Made by a program: the position numbers and the translations under genes
The notes under the pieces: generated by a model
Seen by the model: only the letters and a program-made list of their open reading frames with translations
Told to the model about the DNA's origin: nothing
Databases searched by the model: none
Shown: piece by piece, positions 8,501 to 14,700 of the stretch
Numbering within the stretch: the stretch's first letter is position 1
Layout of the letters: every line of letters starts with the position of its first letter
Source: Verrucomicrobiota bacterium
GTDB taxonomy: Bacteria > Verrucomicrobiota > Verrucomicrobiae > Opitutales > CG1-02-43-26
Assembly (NCBI GenBank): GCA_013289195.1
Contig: JABDAI010000026.1
Span: forward strand, 1 to 16,709
Reading direction: 5' to 3'
DNA length: 16,709 bases

Positions 8501-9306
8501 CAGTAAAATTACTAGCGAATGTAATGGAGAAAACAGAGCGACAGTTGCAGCCATTTGTTAATATTCTAGAAGGCCTATCTTTGTTGAGTGTATCGGAAGA
8601 AGGAAATCAAAAAGTGATTAAAGTAAGTCACAGAATAGTGCAGAGTGAAACAAAGACAGCATTAGCAGAAGAAGATAAGGCACAGGTTAAGAAAATCTTA
8701 GAGGAGTTAATTGGTGAATTGAATCAAGAATTGCCAAATGTTGATGATAACCTTCAGATTTCAAAGGCAGTATCTGAACTGATAAGTCATGCAAAGTTGC
8801 TAATTGAAGAATCAAAAAGTGTAAATTCATCCATTGTTGGTATGGAGAATTTATTAGCCATATTAGGATTATACTATTACCGTGTCGTGCTAAATTCTAG
8901 TGAAGCGATACAATATTGGGAGCAGGCATTAGATTGTCAGCGGTTAGTACATAAAGGCAATCACCCCAATACAGCGCGATTACTAAGTATTTTAGGATTA
9001 GCTTTCGCGGAACTTGGTGGAGACAAGAATATTCGAATAGGAATAAAACATCATGAAGATGCTTTAATGATGCGGAAGGTATTATTCCAAGGTAGTCATC
9101 CTCTTCTTGCAAGATCGTATAGCAATTTAGCAATGGATTATAAGAAATTAGGTGATAAAGAAAGTATGCGAAAAGCTTTAATACTTGAGAGGACAGCGTT
9201 AGAAATGTATCAAGTTTTGTATTTGGGTGGTCACCTTGATAAGGCAAAGTCGCTGCATAGTGTTGGGGCTATTTGTGTTAGTTTAGAAAGTAAAGAAAAT
9301 GCTTGA
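5593..9306 (+). CDS. Membrane-anchored lipase - NB-ARC (STAND) - TPR protein, upstream part (ends at in-frame TGA)
   Basis: 1237 aa to a TGA at 9304-9306; the same frame continues to 10947 (1784 residues in all). Order of parts: one membrane segment at about 86-100 (SWTLVIGGIIAYLWM); a class-3-like lipase domain at about 205-420 with GHSLGAW (Ser336 nucleophile), candidate Asp364 (VTFDSPGT) and His409 (NAHVGTVYRI). Next is a NB-ARC-type NTPase with Walker A GAGGMGKST (746-754), Walker B LLLIFDN (818-824), VIVTSKTG as sensor, GESPFRLSKAVAYI in the GLPL position, and a winged helix ending SHRIVQ (1012-1017, the MHD position). Kinesin-light-chain-like TPRs start at about 1085. STAND proteins are ATP-driven sensor switches: TPRs sense, the NTPase oligomerises, and an effector domain, here a lipase, acts. 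Defence or host-directed use are both possible. The start is ATG 5593 with a poor ribosome site. Confidence 0.85.
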   Translation: MFTKLANFTFGKDFTNILFSPGKVLRSYIGCSRRVDNAHLHYKFDHDRKAFDFNSNRQFHNQPTIDNVVIANERNEDFHKGWSIPSWTLVIGGIIAYLWMNGKASAEDVEVPNELTNLKSGQTKVVTKDNFRAINIQLKQDNPAITALEMHCMLSEVELRALYDAIQDNTELGYVLWHKDQIRYEILEGIEKRLILSNKNYRYHPSDYVHALLSKHVYRDSKQGDIVVLDTNVDEHLKNWRVEKVYDDTPQSGYYGVIYKNDKTHQVVLAVRGTEDGIKGIIKDLPKHNSDWKTNLEEILGGQIIVGQQARNYEATEKAVKIAEEAGYRLSVTGHSLGAWLAELSAFYSHVYFGYRNIKAVTFDSPGTEPMMKKLQSNIKAKGTRAKLEDIEIVTYLASPNPVNCCNAHVGTVYRIEPELKWTKWVESKIDNISVPNMFKAPIDDKIKSIKGGLSIEGHGISGILETFDPETGKPRECKKMLDWPKMEYNGDERTFSNQGKTVLKEGISNSDISSTAKTGVNFALNYVVGDRTLMAIIGFLKNVIQDEIDQKQYWAYFSYIDSEQEGEENSELRKKLRFDDRFALIAQAKYREGKDQHIMELTTGSVDKYLYKLYEFKDKLNEKENLPPVLRTQLNELLSSFSIEPNGQQNLLIPHEGHTVESIRQRTQRLLQVVPKDVRKVWESTPINNEIIVSVADGSVTITDKRITQLPDHLSWQTAHYTVIHDKEKELKDKLSKDQIVVISGAGGMGKSTLATSYGKELKRVGWQVRWLKGMQIDEEFFQLAKDLNIKTTNLRPEEIRDLVYRELEKLPKGQQLLLIFDNVEASEKERIHQYLINLPNRAKVIVTSKTGNILEGIKPIAVKGFNKKEAITYLRDALGASESDAEKLVAAVGESPFRLSKAVAYIRRNSLMSVADYIVEYESIKRGDGQNEEIYPEVKMLFGNLKNESPESWQLLKYLAYLDAEGISVKLLANVMEKTERQLQPFVNILEGLSLLSVSEEGNQKVIKVSHRIVQSETKTALAEEDKAQVKKILEELIGELNQELPNVDDNLQISKAVSELISHAKLLIEESKSVNSSIVGMENLLAILGLYYYRVVLNSSEAIQYWEQALDCQRLVHKGNHPNTARLLSILGLAFAELGGDKNIRIGIKHHEDALMMRKVLFQGSHPLLARSYSNLAMDYKKLGDKESMRKALILERTALEMYQVLYLGGHLDKAKSLHSVGAICVSLESKENA

Positions 9307-9321
9307 GAAGCAATACGGTAT

Positions 9322-10947
9322 TTGAAAGAGGCCTTAAAGATGCGCCGAAATATCTTTCCTGGGGATCACCTTGATATAGTGGAGACATTTAAGGATTTGG
9401 AAAGAGCTTATTCAGCATTAGGAGAAAAGGAAAATATTTTGCAAGGTCTGCAATATAGAGACAAAGGGCTGAAGATGTTGCAAAGATTATTTCCCGATAA
9501 GAACCCTGATGTGGTAAGCGAACTTCTCTATGTAGGAGATCTATGTTCGGCTTTTGGGAGAGAGTTTGAAGAGAAAGATAATATCCGGAAAGGAATAAAA
9601 TATAAAGAGTATGCACTGGAAATGCTACGAGAATCTCCTGGCAAAGACTTTAATATAATACCAATACTTGATGACTTAGGGAATGCTTATAGACGATTAG
9701 GTGGAAAGGAAAATGTTCGAAAGGGATTAGATTATTATGAGGAATCTTTAAAAGTGAGACGAAAAGAATTTCCTGGAGACGATTTCGCTGTAGCAATGTT
9801 ATTAGAAGTAACAGGGTGGGCTTATGTAAATGAATTAGGGGAAAAGGAGGGTATCCTTAAGGGCTTGAGTTTGTATGAAGAAGCTTTAAAAATAGAGCGA
9901 GCATCACGTGGGAACCACATTTTGGTGGCGGATTTATCAAGTACAATTGGACTGGTTTATGCAACCCAATTAGAAGGGGAGGAGAATATTCGTAAAGGTT
10001 TAAAATATGCTGAAGAAGCTCTGAAAATGTATCAGCAGTTGTTTCCTAATGGAGATCAGGATATGATGAGGTTGTTAGCTCAGATGGGTGGTGTATATAA
10101 AACATTGAAAAGTGCAGAAGATTCGAAAAAAAGCTTAATATGTGATGAGGCTGCGCTAAAAATGCAACAAACACTTTTTTCTGGCAATAATTTATATACA
10201 GCAGTTTTATTGAATGATACTGGGTTGTCCTATCACGCATTACGTGATAGAGAAAAGGCGTTGGAATATTTTAAACAAGCCTACAGTGTTATTACGCCTG
10301 TATCTGAGGAAGAAAAGAAAATAGAAAAAATAGCAAGGTCAAATATCGAAGCAAATCAGCGAGATTTTTTTACAAAAATACGATCTGAACAAGATTGTTT
10401 TGGGGGTAATAAAGTTGGACCTGAATGTAGATGGATTATTTCTTCACGTGGGAAAACAGATGAAGACTTAATAAAGATAAAGCAGAAAATTAGGTTTGAT
10501 TTAGGCCGTATCATTCGAACTACGGATGATCGGTTATGGGGTTCAAAGCCTGGATGGAGTAGAGTAGGTCTTTTTGGTGAAGAATTTGGGGTAAAAGGAT
10601 ACCTAGAAAAAGAATATCTTAAAAGCCAATTAGGGGAATTTGGGAATAAAAATGAAAATGTAGAACTTGCACAAATGTTATGTTTTGAAGCAATGAATTT
10701 GGCGATAATGGACTCTGAAAATAAACCCTATGAGGTAGTAAAGAGTTTTACTCGAGAGAATGCGGAATTGGTGAAAAAAATTGCAATCGAGCATCCGGAA
10801 TTTTTTGTGGATGGCTCGATAGTAGAAGCTTGTATTAGAGCGATGCCTGGCGATGAGTCTTTTCAACAGCATATATTTGACCATGTTAAATATATGGGAA
10901 TGGAAGAAAGAAGAGAAAAGTTCTTTAAAACTGCCTCAGGTTTTTAA
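9322..10947 (+). CDS. TPR and C-terminal part of the lipase-NB-ARC-TPR protein (in frame after the TGA)
   Basis: It continues the reading frame of the upstream part. Codons 9307-9321 (EAIRY) directly continue the helix pattern SKENA / EAIRYLKEALKMRRN, so the TGA at 9304 interrupts a TPR. Translation alone could restart at TTG 9322 or ATG 9340, without a clear ribosome site. About seven further TPRs of 46-51 residues follow, with the recurring pattern G.KEN..KGL.YYEEALKMR...FPG. The last ends near residue 1570 of the full frame. The final 200 residues (IEANQRDFFTKIRSEQDCF to FFKTASGF) are not repeats and I recognise no family. They hold RWIISSRGK and a Trp-rich GSKPGWSRVGLFGEEFG segment. Without the upstream part this piece has no enzymatic domain, so the gene is probably either broken or read through. 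Confidence 0.75.
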   Translation: MKEALKMRRNIFPGDHLDIVETFKDLERAYSALGEKENILQGLQYRDKGLKMLQRLFPDKNPDVVSELLYVGDLCSAFGREFEEKDNIRKGIKYKEYALEMLRESPGKDFNIIPILDDLGNAYRRLGGKENVRKGLDYYEESLKVRRKEFPGDDFAVAMLLEVTGWAYVNELGEKEGILKGLSLYEEALKIERASRGNHILVADLSSTIGLVYATQLEGEENIRKGLKYAEEALKMYQQLFPNGDQDMMRLLAQMGGVYKTLKSAEDSKKSLICDEAALKMQQTLFSGNNLYTAVLLNDTGLSYHALRDREKALEYFKQAYSVITPVSEEEKKIEKIARSNIEANQRDFFTKIRSEQDCFGGNKVGPECRWIISSRGKTDEDLIKIKQKIRFDLGRIIRTTDDRLWGSKPGWSRVGLFGEEFGVKGYLEKEYLKSQLGEFGNKNENVELAQMLCFEAMNLAIMDSENKPYEVVKSFTRENAELVKKIAIEHPEFFVDGSIVEACIRAMPGDESFQQHIFDHVKYMGMEERREKFFKTASGF

Positions 10948-10993
10948 AGGTTAAAACCGTAATACTGAACAAAACCCCACTAAAACAAAAGAA

Positions 10994-11021
10994 ACTAGAC
11001 ATAAGATTTATTTTGCATCAT
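10994..11021 (-). repeat. dif-like XerC/XerD recombination site 2 (pdif-like, inverted)
   Basis: On the minus strand: left arm ATGATGCAAAA, spacer TAAATC, right arm TTATGTCTAGT. The right arm and the GTTTTAGTG that follows 8 nt after CTAG are shared with sites 1 and 3. The left arm is more diverged, matching site 3 at 6 of 11. It overlaps the antitoxin stop codon (11018-11020). Its orientation is opposite to sites 1 and 3. Confidence 0.5.
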
Positions 11022-11635
11022 TCATAGACGCCTTCCAATTGGCGGTAAATCCAATCTCGCAAGGGCTCGACTTTGCCAGAAATGAATAGATCTATCGGTT
11101 TTTTGTTCCCTAAATTCTTTTGTGGTGTTTTCATCCATGTTTTAAGGCTTTCTTCTTTAAAAATACCTAATAATTGATTGATTAAGCTTACAAATTGGTT
11201 GAAATTGTTAATGTCACCTTTTCTTTTAAAGCATTCTTTCTTTACATTGAGAATAGACCATATTTTTTTAGGGCTACAGCCAATAATTTCAGCTAGTTCC
11301 TTTTGACTGACCTCCAATATATTTTGGATTTTTTCCATGGTATATTTATGGCTTTTCTGAGGCACGGGCGTTTTAAACCTAAGAGGGGTGATCTCAGATT
11401 TTGGCAGAACTTTAAATCCAAGCCCTTCTAATTCTTCTTCTAAAGAAGATATATTTTGCTTAGGCTCATTTTTTTCTGCTTTTGAAGGAAATAACACAAT
11501 CCTTGTTATAGAGGGTGGTATGCCTAATGCTTCATACAGGTCTTTATCTTCAGGATAAGTGGCAAAACAGGGTTTGCCTGAAGATTTTATCACCATCTTT
11601 TTTTGAGATCGTCTTATGTGTGGAATTGTTTTCAT
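11018..11635 (-). CDS. MbcA/Xre-type antitoxin (RES-toxin partner)
   Basis: The product is 205 aa. Residues 100-130 (MEKIQNILEVSQKELAEIIGCSPKKIWSIL) form a helix-turn-helix. Residues 145-205, with LLGIF..ESLKTWMKTPQKNLGNKKPIDLFISG...LRDWIYRQLEGVYE, match the C-terminal toxin-binding domain of MbcA/ParS/Xre antitoxins (family pattern W..TPN..LGG..P.DLL.TG....V...L..IE.GVY.). The role is to bind and neutralise the RES toxin and repress transcription. The first 95 residues are an extension compared with the roughly 120-150 aa usual for the family. The gene follows the toxin (36-nt gap), the reverse of the common xre-res order, and appears to have its own promoter and operator at 11646-11675. Its stop overlaps dif-like site 2. 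Confidence 0.85.
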   Translation of the reverse strand: MKTIPHIRRSQKKMVIKSSGKPCFATYPEDKDLYEALGIPPSITRIVLFPSKAEKNEPKQNISSLEEELEGLGFKVLPKSEITPLRFKTPVPQKSHKYTMEKIQNILEVSQKELAEIIGCSPKKIWSILNVKKECFKRKGDINNFNQFVSLINQLLGIFKEESLKTWMKTPQKNLGNKKPIDLFISGKVEPLRDWIYRQLEGVYE

Positions 11636-11645
11636 TTCTAAATTA

Positions 11646-11675
11646 ATTAATTTCGTAAATTTACGAACATGTCAA
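11646..11675 (-). promoter_or_regulatory. Antitoxin promoter with palindromic operator
   Basis: On the minus strand -35 TTGACA (11675-11670, overlapping the toxin stop codon) and -10 ATTAAT (11651-11646) are 18 nt apart. The spacer contains a perfect 16-bp palindrome, TTCGTAAATTTACGAA (11652-11667). This fits repression by the helix-turn-helix antitoxin encoded 11 nt downstream. No strong ribosome site precedes the ATG at 11635. Confidence 0.55.
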
Positions 11676-12226
11676 GTCTCTAATAGTTTCCAATCTTCTA
11701 AAATTACCCCTTTAATTGGAGTCTTCTTAGAGAAAATAACTAAATTAACACCATTTGAATTAGCTTTAGAGGGGGTAAGCAATCCTTCAAACCCTGATTC
11801 ATAGGCAAATCGGCCAATAGCCTGCGTTAACGATTCCTGCTTCCCTTGCCAGCCTTTTAATAAATCCTCGGTTGTTAGTCCAAGCTTTTTGACAGTCTCT
11901 TTCTTTGTTAAATCGAGTATTTTGTCTAAATTCACACTAATTTCAGCAAGAACCAGTTTCTTGTTGTCACCTTCATTATTGGAGAAAAACTCTTTAATTG
12001 CAGTCTCAGCATTAGAGCTAGCATATAAAACATAACAAATTCCTTTTTTCATCCATCTTCCAGAATTATGTTTCATGGCGCCAACACCAGATATTATAGA
12101 TTCTTCTCCATAGTCTGAAACTAATGTGTCCCGAACAGCACGATACACTTTAAAAGACAAAGTGGTATACTGTTCTTTTAAAAGAGATTGGATAGCATGC
12201 CTTAAATTCTCTTTATTGAAGCGCAT
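11672..12226 (-). CDS. RES-domain toxin (NAD+-degrading, MbcT-like)
   Basis: The product is 184 aa, the normal size for RES toxins. Motifs: VYRAVR near the start (Arg29), GRW...G..YVLYASSNAETAIKEF (Tyr65/Tyr68, Glu79) and YESGFEGLLTPSKANSNGVNLVIF (Ser153). These correspond to the Arg-Glu-Ser that gives the domain its name. Characterised members such as MbcT split NAD+ by phosphorolysis or hydrolysis, starving the cell. It lies between a small Trp-rich protein gene (41-nt gap upstream) and its antitoxin (36 nt downstream), all on the minus strand, so a common transcript is likely. Toxin-first order is uncommon for this family. The stop is TGA, at the position expected for the family, which shows TGA is a real stop in this organism. 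Confidence 0.88.
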   Translation of the reverse strand: MRFNKENLRHAIQSLLKEQYTTLSFKVYRAVRDTLVSDYGEESIISGVGAMKHNSGRWMKKGICYVLYASSNAETAIKEFFSNNEGDNKKLVLAEISVNLDKILDLTKKETVKKLGLTTEDLLKGWQGKQESLTQAIGRFAYESGFEGLLTPSKANSNGVNLVIFSKKTPIKGVILEDWKLLET

Positions 12227-12267
12227 TTAAGCAAAATATACTCTATCATTAATCAAGGAAAGCTTTT

Positions 12268-12597
12268 TCATACACTACGCCAATACTGCTTATGAATTTC
12301 TGTGCCAACCAATTCTTCGTGTGCTGCTAAATCTGATAATAATTCATCTTTAATTTCAGGATATTTCTTAATTTCTTCAAAAATAATCTCTTTCAAAATC
12401 ATCCAATTATCTTTAGTATCTGCAAAAGAATAAGAATATTTGGTCTTAGGATCGACTATGTGTTCATACCGAATAGTGCCATACTTTTCCTTCGAAAGCA
12501 GGGCCAATCCTGTATGTTTTTCGAATTCCTTATTAATATTATTTTCTGATTTATATAGCTGATCCCAATGTGGCCAACTATCTCCCCAAAGATGCAT
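12268..12597 (-). CDS. Small Trp-rich hypothetical protein, first gene of the RES TA group
   Basis: The product is 109 aa from ATG 12597, preceded by AAGG at suitable spacing (12603-12606). It starts MHLWGDSWPHWDQLYKS and contains LLSKEKYGTIRYEHI and WMILKEIIFEEIKKYPEI; it is acidic in the C-terminal half and soluble. The start MHLWGD.W plus a central KEKYGT(I/V)R recalls small hypothetical proteins found in phages and accessory regions, but I cannot assign a function. No signal or membrane segment is present. It is on the same strand as, and 41 nt before, the RES toxin, so it is the likely first cistron and could be an extra component or an unrelated passenger of the same cassette. Confidence 0.65.
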   Translation of the reverse strand: MHLWGDSWPHWDQLYKSENNINKEFEKHTGLALLSKEKYGTIRYEHIVDPKTKYSYSFADTKDNWMILKEIIFEEIKKYPEIKDELLSDLAAHEELVGTEIHKQYWRSV

Positions 12598-12973
12598 GTG
12601 TATTACCTTAATTTAAAGAATACTACATTTCAAGTACTAAATAAAAGTCGAGGACGGAAGTTCGTTTTACTCCACAAAGGAAGGGTTTTCTTGCATCACA
12701 TGGCTCCGTATCGTGACTTTTAAATTTTACAGAAAAAAAATGTTGCATAATCTATTCCATTGCCAGGGCTAATGCACCAAAAATTTTTCGCAAACTTTTT
12801 TTTCAAACCTCGAGGTTTGAATTGCACCCACCTTTGAAAATTAGAATAAAAAAATTGCATAATTTAAAAAATCACAATAAATTAGGAGTTACGCAGTTGA
12901 CCGTTCAAGTGTCAAATACGGATCTGACAAGTAATTGATAATAAACAACTTACAAATTTTAACACCCGAATTT
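12598..12973. other. Intergenic stretch with palindrome and IS-end-like motif
   Basis: No gene is visible. It contains the perfect 20-bp palindrome at 12802-12821, two copies of TTGCATAAT (12743 and 12855 regions), and TTAGGAGTTACGCAGTTGAC at about 12884-12903. The last resembles the motif at 1632 and could be an insertion-sequence end. The region may be debris from lost elements inside the cassette bounded by dif-like sites 2 and 3. Confidence 0.35.
12802..12821. repeat. Perfect 20-bp palindrome
   Basis: TTCAAACCTCGAGGTTTGAA reads the same on both strands with no loop. The plus strand has a T-run before it and none after. Neither strand therefore has the hairpin-then-T-run order of an intrinsic terminator. 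An operator or a transposon-end remnant is more likely. Confidence 0.6.
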
Positions 12974-13001
12974 AGTTCGCACAAGAAAGATTATGTCTAG
13001 A
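12974..13001 (+). repeat. dif-like XerC/XerD recombination site 3 (pdif-like)
   Basis: Left arm AGTTCGCACAA, spacer GAAAGA, right arm TTATGTCTAGA. It shares TCGCACAA and TTATGTCTAG with site 1, and GTTTTAGTG starting 8 nt after CTAG with site 2. It is the closest of the three to the bacterial dif arms in its left half. It lies 37 nt beyond the 3' end of the AbiEii gene and, with inverted site 2, encloses the RES TA genes. Confidence 0.6.
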
Positions 13002-13038
13002 AATTGGTGTTTTAGTGATCATTCGAGTAGTAGTTTTT

Positions 13039-14073
13039 TTAAATTGATATACACAATTGGCTATTGATTGAATTCTCTAATTTTTTTAATCCATCCATGA
13101 TGTCATCGAATGCAGGTGCGTTGCCAAAAAACATGTCTTTCATTTTTATGTAATCTTGCTTAAGCTCAGACATTCTTGCTAACTTTGGAATAATTCGAAG
13201 AGTTCCAGGCTTTGCTTCCTCATAGTTTGCCCAACTAGAGCGGAAAAAAATACTCTTATGCTTAGCAACTCTATCTAAAAGATCTATTTGTTGAAAGGCG
13301 TTGGAAGAAACGCCTTTTTTATGCATTTGATAGAGATCATAATAATGCCGAGAACTTCGTGTTGCAGGATTCTTTGTATCGGGCCTATGATATTCTGCAT
13401 GTAAAATTGTTGCTTTCTCCCAAAATGTCCGTTCAGAAGCAAGTGTTTTAATAGAAACCAGATTTTGTGGCCATAAATCTTTGAAAGTTTCCGCGATGTA
13501 AGAATTTACAATTCCATTTATAGTTGGCCAATCATCAGATCGTGCACCCATTTCTATTTTAATTACTGGTTGTATATAGTTCTCTAAACCGGCATCCATC
13601 GACCTTGGATAATAAAAAAGAATTGTTTGAGGATCATTGTCATCTATTTCTAACGACCAAGAATCTGTACTTTTATTAATCTCATTGGCAATGCTTTCGC
13701 TAAGTGTGGGCATAAAGCGATGGTTAATTTCCTCTACACAAGCTTGCTTTAATTCTTCAATGCGTTTTTCGATTTGTTTTTTCGTTATGCCTTGTTCTGG
13801 ATCCTTTTCACCTCCAAACCCCAAATATGATCTTCCAAAAGATAAATCGATATCTTCAGAAAATCGATCAATCAAATGAAAAACCTTAGAAAGAGATGTT
13901 CCTCCTTTAAAAGTAATGTGTTCTTCAATTTGAGACATGTCAGCTATTTTACCTAAGGTCCAACAAACCCAAAAGTCCTTTTCGATTATTGTTGGACTTA
14001 GATCCATTGAATTCGCTGTTTCTCGAATAATTTCTTTTCTCTCTTGTCGAGTTAATTTTGTGAAGAGATCCAT
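13039..14073 (-). CDS. abiEii: AbiEii-family toxin (nucleotidyltransferase)
   Basis: The product is 344 aa, close to the family's usual length. It has the nucleotidyltransferase signature: KGGTSLSK (56-63) followed by SEDIDLSF (72-79) with metal-binding Asp74 and Asp76. Further family blocks are IIEKDFWVCWTL (29-40), VIKIEMGARSD (170-180) and SIKTLASERTFWEKATILHAEYHRP (207-231). AbiEii is the toxin of the AbiE type IV TA system, which blocks growth on phage infection; related enzymes of the family add nucleotides to tRNA acceptor ends. The gene starts 12 nt after the stop of its antitoxin and shares its promoter. No damage is visible. It ends 37 nt before dif-like site 3. Confidence 0.92.
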   Translation of the reverse strand: MDLFTKLTRQERKEIIRETANSMDLSPTIIEKDFWVCWTLGKIADMSQIEEHITFKGGTSLSKVFHLIDRFSEDIDLSFGRSYLGFGGEKDPEQGITKKQIEKRIEELKQACVEEINHRFMPTLSESIANEINKSTDSWSLEIDDNDPQTILFYYPRSMDAGLENYIQPVIKIEMGARSDDWPTINGIVNSYIAETFKDLWPQNLVSIKTLASERTFWEKATILHAEYHRPDTKNPATRSSRHYYDLYQMHKKGVSSNAFQQIDLLDRVAKHKSIFFRSSWANYEEAKPGTLRIIPKLARMSELKQDYIKMKDMFFGNAPAFDDIMDGLKKLENSINSQLCISI

Positions 14074-14085
14074 AAGTTATATTAT

Positions 14086-14673
14086 TTAATTTTTAATTAT
14101 TTCTTCTATAATAGAATGCATCCATTCAGGTGTTTTAAATTTATATTTTTTTAAATCAGTTTTATCTTGAGCTGAAATTTGATTTCTAATTTTTTGAATC
14201 ATGTAAGGATTGATATTAGTTTTTCCTAAATACTTTATAGCTTGAATGATAGTTCCCGATAACGTTCCAACGCCAATAAGTGCACTAGGAGCTACATGCT
14301 TAAGAAAAATCGTGAAATTGACAATCTTAACTTTTTGAGAATCACTATCAGTCAAAAAAACAATTTTTGCAGGTACTTGATCTGAAAGTCCTAATAAATT
14401 TGCACTATAGGCTCCACTAGTTTGAAGTTTAGCATTTTTATTTTTTGTTATAGCTTGAACTACAGTTAAAGGATCAGGACTCAAAATGCCCAACTTGGCA
14501 TGTTTTTTAGGATAATCATATACACCTCTAGCAAGTCTTCTAATTTTGCCTTTTGTGCAAAGTCGTGAAAGTGCTTGGTCAACAGCATCTCGTGATCCAA
14601 GATCTAAAAAATCCTTTGAAGTGAAGACCGCACTAGGTCCATAACTATCAATTCTCATAAGAATCTTATTCAT
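14086..14673 (-). CDS. abiEi: AbiEi-family antitoxin / repressor (DUF6088 type)
   Basis: The product is 195 aa. The N-terminal winged helix includes VFTSKDFLDLGSRDAVDQAL (16-35) and SRLCTKGKIRRLARGVYDYP (36-55). Next come LSPDPLTVVQAI, SGAYSANLLGLSDQVPAKIVFLTD and IIQAIKYLG, the DUF6088/AbiEi antitoxin core. AbiEi counters AbiEii without binding it (type IV) and represses its own operon through inverted repeats at the promoter. It is the first gene of a two-gene minus-strand operon, 12 nt before abiEii. Two inverted repeats stand at its promoter. The start ATG 14673 fits the family, with a weak ribosome site. Confidence 0.92.
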   Translation of the reverse strand: MNKILMRIDSYGPSAVFTSKDFLDLGSRDAVDQALSRLCTKGKIRRLARGVYDYPKKHAKLGILSPDPLTVVQAITKNKNAKLQTSGAYSANLLGLSDQVPAKIVFLTDSDSQKVKIVNFTIFLKHVAPSALIGVGTLSGTIIQAIKYLGKTNINPYMIQKIRNQISAQDKTDLKKYKFKTPEWMHSIIEEIIKN

Positions 14674-14700
14674 TACTTTTATTATTTTTTTTGATTATTC

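Noticed and set aside
9304..9306. TGA read as tryptophan (genetic code 4), because three otherwise good frames contain an internal TGA (43-41, 427-425, 9304-9306)
   Set aside because: The RES toxin, MbcA-type antitoxin and the small Trp-rich protein all end at TGA; for the toxin and antitoxin this is the family-appropriate length. Trp is encoded by TGG throughout. In TnpA the TGA stands at a conserved Leu, not Trp.
10939..10958. Hairpin GGTTTT / AAAACC at the end of the lipase-STAND gene as a terminator
   Set aside because: The stem is only 6 bp, AT-rich, with no following T-run.
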